DNA of 9,276 bases, from positions 1 to 9,276 of the forward strand of contig JAIOOZ010000002.1 in NCBI GenBank assembly GCA_021414185.1. The letters run 5' to 3'. This DNA comes from Betaproteobacteria bacterium (GTDB taxonomy: Bacteria > Pseudomonadota > Gammaproteobacteria > Burkholderiales > SG8-41). Positions 5,971 through 9,276 of the stretch are shown piece by piece. The position numbers and the translations under genes are program-made. The stretch's first letter is position 1. Each line of letters opens with the position of its first letter. The notes under the pieces are model-generated. The model was not told the origin of the DNA. It did not search any database and worked only from the letters and a program-made list of their open reading frames with translations.

Positions 5971-6740
5971 ATCTGCACGCCGAACGCGGAATCGTTCGAA
6001 CCCTGCGGGTAGTCGGACGCCACAAAGTGCGTTCTGATGGCGGCCAGGCCCAGCGCGCCGGCGACTTGCTGTTCAGCTTCTCGAGCAAGTTCGCGGCGGT
6101 GCTTGCCGGCGCATGCGATGGGCGGCAGGAATTGCAGACGCGCGTGGATGACCGGTTGCGTCAATACCAGCAGTAATGCACCGAACAGCGTCTTATCTCC
6201 GGTGAAATCGGCTTCGCAGCACAAGCTGCCGTCCAATCGTGTGTAGCGAATGGCGACTGCCTGCAGGCGCGCGTCGCACGCGACCGCCGGCTGCAGCAGC
6301 GGTGCACGGAACGGCAATACCGCATCGCCTGCGGAAGTCGTGCCCTCGGGAAATACCGCAATGGTTTCACCGTCCCGCAACAGGGCCGACATCTGCGCAT
6401 TCACGCGCAGGATGTCGCGCCGCCGCGAGCGGTCGATGAACACGCTGCCCGCTTTGCGCGCGAAGAGCCCGATGAGGGGCCAGCGCAGGATATCCGCCTT
6501 GGCGACAAAGCGTGCCGGACACACGGCATTTAACGCGTATACGTCCAGCCACGAAACATGATTAGCGACCAGCATGGCGGGGGCCGCGCCGCGCGCCGGC
6601 ACGCCGCTGATTTCAAGCCGCACCGCGAGTATGTGCAAAAGACGGGCTGACCAGCGTTGCACGTGGCCGACGCGTTGCACGGGAGCCAGGCGCGGAAAGA
6701 TGCACGCGGCAAGCGCGATACCGTGCATGAGATGCAGCAC
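5967..6740 (-). CDS. olsA: PlsC-type acyltransferase, probable OlsA (lyso-ornithine lipid O-acyltransferase)
   Basis: A 257-residue membrane-associated 1-acylglycerol-phosphate acyltransferase-family protein, counted from GTG at 6738-6740. Motif I is NHVSWLD (His61, Asp66), motif II GSVFIDR (98-104), motif III FPEGTT (130-135). A hydrophobic N-terminal stretch anchors it. The family acylates lysophosphatidate (PlsC) or lyso-ornithine lipid (OlsA). The adjacent olsB, transcribed the same way, favours OlsA. The start is uncertain: GTG 6740 has no Shine-Dalgarno. The frame extends upstream with family-like sequence (SPLTGLLRAARVV) to an ATT at 6777-6779 that overlaps the olsB stop (ATTAG) and has AAGG just ahead. 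From that start the protein would be 270 aa. The stop overlaps that of phoX. Confidence 0.8.
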   Translation of the reverse strand: MLHLMHGIALAACIFPRLAPVQRVGHVQRWSARLLHILAVRLEISGVPARGAAPAMLVANHVSWLDVYALNAVCPARFVAKADILRWPLIGLFARKAGSVFIDRSRRRDILRVNAQMSALLRDGETIAVFPEGTTSAGDAVLPFRAPLLQPAVACDARLQAVAIRYTRLDGSLCCEADFTGDKTLFGALLLVLTQPVIHARLQFLPPIACAGKHRRELAREAEQQVAGALGLAAIRTHFVASDYPQGSNDSAFGVQI

Positions 6741-6774
6741 GACACGCGCTGCGCGCAGCAGGCCGGTTAGCGGA

Positions 6775-7533
6775 CTAATGGCCTGCCTTCAGAAAATGCC
6801 GCGCGTAGCGGGCCTGTATGCGCGCCATCGGCAGCATCATCAGCAGATCGGCAGTGTTGAAATCAGGATCCCACGCCGGTGCGCCGCAGATATAGGCGCC
6901 GACGCGCACATAGCCTTTAATCAACGGCGGGAGCGTGCAGGCGACGTCTTCGCCATAAGCGGCCAGCGGCAGGTCGCAGCGCGGAAAGACGCGGTATTCC
7001 ACCGGCGCCAGATGCGTGGCCTGCAGCCGGTGGTAGATGCTCGCCGCCGCGTGCCCGCCGTCGGCCATGCCGATGCTCGCGCAGCCGATCAGATAGCGGT
7101 AACCATGGTGCGTCATGTAATTCGCCAGGCCGGCCCACAGCAACGCGATGGTCGTGCCGCCGCGATAGTCGCGATGCACGCACGAGCGCCCAATTTCCAC
7201 CGTGCTGTCGCGCAGGTGGTTGAGCCGCGTGAGGTCGAATTCCTCGTCCGCATAAAAACCGCCGATGCGGCGGGCTTTCGCGCCGTTGAGTATGCGGTAA
7301 GTGCCGACCACCTGCTGGGTATCGGTATCACGGACCAGCAGATGTTCGCAGTGCGCGTCGTAGAAATCGCTGTCAATACCTTGTTCGCGTCCCGGTATGC
7401 GCGCACCCATCTCCTCGGCAAACACTTTGTAACGCAGGCGTTGCGCTTCGACGACTTCCTGGACGCCGCGTGCGAGCGTCACGGCGAGAGCTTTGCGCGG
7501 TTGGGTCTGAGGGCGGACCTGGCTCTGCAGCAT
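6775..7533 (-). CDS. olsB: L-ornithine N(alpha)-acyltransferase (OlsB), GNAT-like
   Basis: A 252-residue cytoplasmic acyltransferase that moves a 3-hydroxyacyl group from acyl-ACP to ornithine, giving lyso-ornithine lipid. Family-typical sequence includes AQRLRYKVFAEEMGA (30-44), GIDSDFYDAHCEHLLVRD (52-69), VVGTYRIL (75-82), EIGRSCVHRDYRGG (113-126) and the LIGCASI segment (148-154). I chose the ATG at 7531-7533 because GGAGG (7540-7544 on the complement) lies 6 nt before it. The frame remains open to 7662 but that extension crosses the promoter candidate. It is the first gene of a two-gene unit with the PlsC-type acyltransferase. Together they can make ornithine lipid, a phosphorus-free membrane lipid that many bacteria produce when phosphate is short. 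Older databases call this family putative hemolysin. Confidence 0.9.
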   Translation of the reverse strand: MLQSQVRPQTQPRKALAVTLARGVQEVVEAQRLRYKVFAEEMGARIPGREQGIDSDFYDAHCEHLLVRDTDTQQVVGTYRILNGAKARRIGGFYADEEFDLTRLNHLRDSTVEIGRSCVHRDYRGGTTIALLWAGLANYMTHHGYRYLIGCASIGMADGGHAAASIYHRLQATHLAPVEYRVFPRCDLPLAAYGEDVACTLPPLIKGYVRVGAYICGAPAWDPDFNTADLLMMLPMARIQARYARHFLKAGH

Positions 7534-7563
7534 ATGGGGCCTCCATGGTTGATGTCGGGCATC

Positions 7564-7608
7564 ACAATATGCAAACACGGTTACAACCGAGTGACCGGAA
7601 ATTGACGG
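7564..7608 (-). promoter_or_regulatory. Candidate Pho-box promoter of the olsB operon
   Basis: Read on the complement, CCGTCAA (7608-7602), CGGTCAC (7597-7591), TTGTAAC (7586-7580) and TTTGCAT (7575-7569) follow each other with an exact 11-bp period. The first two match CTGTCAT at 5 of 7 and the others at 4 of 7. Ten base pairs after the third comes TATTGT (7569-7564), a -10-like hexamer, again the phoA spacing. Transcription would start near 7557, about 24 nt before the olsB ATG. Confidence 0.5.
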
Positions 7609-7679
7609 TTTGATTAAGCCGCGTCGGGCAAATCGCCTCAAGCGGACAAAAAAACGTAGCATCGCCGGCGCAAATTACC

Positions 7680-7685
7680 TATACT
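7680..7685 (+). promoter_or_regulatory. Weak -10 candidate for ppx
   Basis: TATACT (7680-7685) matches the -10 consensus at 5 of 6, but no convincing -35 stands 16-18 bp upstream. I see no Pho box reading toward ppx. The remaining spacer (7609-7746) holds a run of seven A (7648-7654) and nothing else I can name. Confidence 0.25.
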
Positions 7686-7746
7686 TCCCGCATCCATGAT
7701 GGTTATTCATCGACGCATAAACTGACGGCAGACCAGCTCATATAAC

Positions 7747-9267
7747 ATGGCGGTTTACTCCACACTCGCCGCAGTTGACCTCGGATCCAACTCGTTCCAC
7801 CTGCAGGTTGCGCGTGTCGTCGGTGATCAGATCTACCCGCTCGATTCCCTGCGCGAACCAATCCGCCTCGGCGCCGGGCTCAATCGCGAGAAGCGCCTCG
7901 ACGAAGATTCCCAGAGCCGCGCGCTGGATTGCCTGAAACGTTTTGGCGAGCGGCTGCGCGGCTTCGATCCGCACGGGGTGCGCGCGGTCGGCACCAATAC
8001 CCTGCGCGTCGCCAAGAATGCCGCGGCGTTTCTCAAGCAGGCAGAGGCGGCATTGGGATTTCCAATCGAGGTGGTGGCAGGACGCGAGGAAGCGCGCCTG
8101 ATTTACGTCGGCGTGTCGCACAGCCTGCCGGTCTCCAAGGAGAAGCGCCTGGTGGTCGATATCGGCGGCGGCTCCACTGAATTCATCATTGGCCGCGGGT
8201 TAAAGCCGCTCAGGCTGGAAAGTCTGTACATGGGCTGCGTCAGTTACAGTCTCAAGTATTTCCCGGGTGGGGAAATCACCAAGAGCGCGATGAAGCAGGC
8301 AGAACTCGCGGCGCGCAACGAATTGCAGACCATGGTCAGCAGTTTCGCCAAGGGCCAGTGGAAGGACGCGGTCGGTTCGTCCGGCAGTGCGCGCGCACTG
8401 TCCGAAATCCTGCAGCTGAATGGTTTTTCGGAAGCCGGGATTACCCCGGATGGCCTTGAGTTGTTGCGTTCAGCGATGATCAAGGCTGGCGACGTCAAAC
8501 AACTCGATCTGGCGGGGCTCAAGAGCGACCGCCTGCCGGTGCTCCCGGGCGCGCTCGCCATCATGACCGCGGCGCTGACGGAACTCGGCATCGAATCCAT
8601 GGTGGTGGCGAGCGGCTCGATGCGCCAGGGCATACTCTACGATCTGCTCGGGCGCTTTCAGCACCACGATATGCGCGATATCACGGTATCGCAGTTCATG
8701 CAGCGCTACCACGTCGATTCCAGACAGGCGCGCCGCGTCGCCAATTTTGCCTTGACGCTTTATCGGCGTTTCACCGCGGGCGCGGAGGCGAGCGATGCCG
8801 CGGCGCCGCATTACATCGCGTGGGCCGCCAAGCTGCACGAAATCGGCATTTCGGTCGCCTACAGCGGGTACCACAAGCACTCCGCGTATATTGTGCAGAA
8901 CGCCGACATGCCGGGATTCTCCAAGATGGAGCAATGGCGGCTCGCCACGCTGGTCCTTGCGCACCGCCGGACGCTGAAGAAAATTTTTACGCACGACGTC
9001 GAAGTCGTCGATTGGCGCATGGTAATGGGCCTGCGGCTGGCGGCGCTGATCTACCGTAGCCGCGCGGACATCCCGCTGCCCCAGATCGATGCCAAAGTGA
9101 ACGGCCACACGCTGCGGCTGGGCATGGACCGTGAATGGCTGGCGAGCAATCCGCTGACGGTGACCGCCCTGCAGGAGGAAATCGAAGAATGGGCGGCGGC
9201 GGGCTTCAAACTCGATATCAAGTCATTGCGCGAACTTGAGGCGAGCCTTGAGGTGCAGGCGGCGTAG
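7747..9267 (+). CDS. ppx: Exopolyphosphatase (Ppx/GppA family)
   Basis: A complete 506-residue cytoplasmic enzyme that removes terminal phosphate from polyphosphate; the E. coli enzyme is of similar length (about 513). The ASKHA/actin-like phosphate-1 motif is DLGSNSFH (11-18) and phosphate-2 is VVDIGGGSTE (136-145). Glu115 in AGREEARLIY is at the place of the catalytic Glu of E. coli Ppx. GSSGSARALSEI follows in the second domain. The C-terminal HD-like region carries AAKLHEIG (His364) and SGYHKHSAYIV (374-384). This domain order favours Ppx over short GppA-like forms, although pppGpp hydrolysis cannot be excluded. ATG 7747 is the only start after the in-frame stop at 7723-7725 and has no clear Shine-Dalgarno. 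It is divergent from olsB. ppk is not in the window. Confidence 0.93.
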   Translation: MAVYSTLAAVDLGSNSFHLQVARVVGDQIYPLDSLREPIRLGAGLNREKRLDEDSQSRALDCLKRFGERLRGFDPHGVRAVGTNTLRVAKNAAAFLKQAEAALGFPIEVVAGREEARLIYVGVSHSLPVSKEKRLVVDIGGGSTEFIIGRGLKPLRLESLYMGCVSYSLKYFPGGEITKSAMKQAELAARNELQTMVSSFAKGQWKDAVGSSGSARALSEILQLNGFSEAGITPDGLELLRSAMIKAGDVKQLDLAGLKSDRLPVLPGALAIMTAALTELGIESMVVASGSMRQGILYDLLGRFQHHDMRDITVSQFMQRYHVDSRQARRVANFALTLYRRFTAGAEASDAAAPHYIAWAAKLHEIGISVAYSGYHKHSAYIVQNADMPGFSKMEQWRLATLVLAHRRTLKKIFTHDVEVVDWRMVMGLRLAALIYRSRADIPLPQIDAKVNGHTLRLGMDREWLASNPLTVTALQEEIEEWAAAGFKLDIKSLRELEASLEVQAA

Positions 9268-9276
9268 TTGCGGCGG

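Noticed and set aside
6574..7605. 343-codon forward open frame across the olsB/olsA region
   Set aside because: Arg/Ala-rich shadow; the reverse strand carries intact OlsB and acyltransferase motifs.
7663..7746. Pho box reading toward ppx
   Set aside because: No pair of CTGTCAT-like 7-mers at 11-bp spacing with a -10 at the right distance.
8470..9108. 212-codon reverse frame opposite ppx
   Set aside because: Antisense to conserved Ppx domains; no motif or ribosome binding site.
1..9276. tRNA/rRNA genes, CRISPR arrays, insertion sequences, attachment sites
   Set aside because: No cloverleaf, repeat-spacer pattern, transposase motif or terminal inverted repeats were seen.

Overview
This is a GC-rich (roughly 60% by eye), densely packed proteobacterial segment. 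The exopolyphosphatase, the OlsB/PlsC-type acyltransferase pair and the PhoX-type phosphatase all have a betaproteobacterial look (inference from protein style only). There are no RNA genes, insertion sequences or CRISPR arrays. It reads as an uncultured or environmental chromosome piece.

Layout, left to right. (1) Bases 2-866 hold the 3' part of an iron-containing alcohol dehydrogenase gene, broken by a perfect 10-bp tandem duplication at 641-660. (2) A small forward operon (982-1611) encodes a stand-alone cyclic-nucleotide-binding-domain protein and a small, very basic protein of unknown function. (3) A reverse-strand hypothetical fragment (1648-1947) looks 5'-truncated against the arsenic module. 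(4) A compact arsenic operon arsR-arsC-aqpS (2078-3613) has a palindromic operator lying on its own start codon and apparently a leaderless first gene. (5) A reverse-strand 134-aa remnant of a PtxD-like (phosphite/2-hydroxyacid) dehydrogenase (3617-4021) has lost the whole NAD-binding core in frame. (6) phoX (4192-5970) encodes a Tat-exported phosphatase. (7) On the reverse strand, olsB (6775-7533) and a PlsC/OlsA-type acyltransferase (5967-6740) form a likely ornithine-lipid operon. (8) ppx (7747-9267), an exopolyphosphatase, is divergent from olsB.

The unifying theme is phosphorus economy. PhoX releases phosphate from organic esters, ornithine lipids replace phospholipids, Ppx mobilises polyphosphate, and the two damaged genes belong to families used for reduced phosphorus (phosphite/phosphonate). 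ArsR-ArsC-AqpS would deal with arsenate, a phosphate mimic that enters through phosphate transporters. Three upstream regions (before 982, before phoX, before olsB) carry the same promoter geometry as the E. coli phoA Pho-box promoter as I recall it: two 7-mers resembling CTGTCAT separated by 4 bp, then exactly 10 bp, then a -10-like hexamer. If real, this places the unknown two-gene operon, PhoX and ornithine-lipid synthesis under PhoB. The half-sites are degenerate, so this is a strong hypothesis rather than proof.
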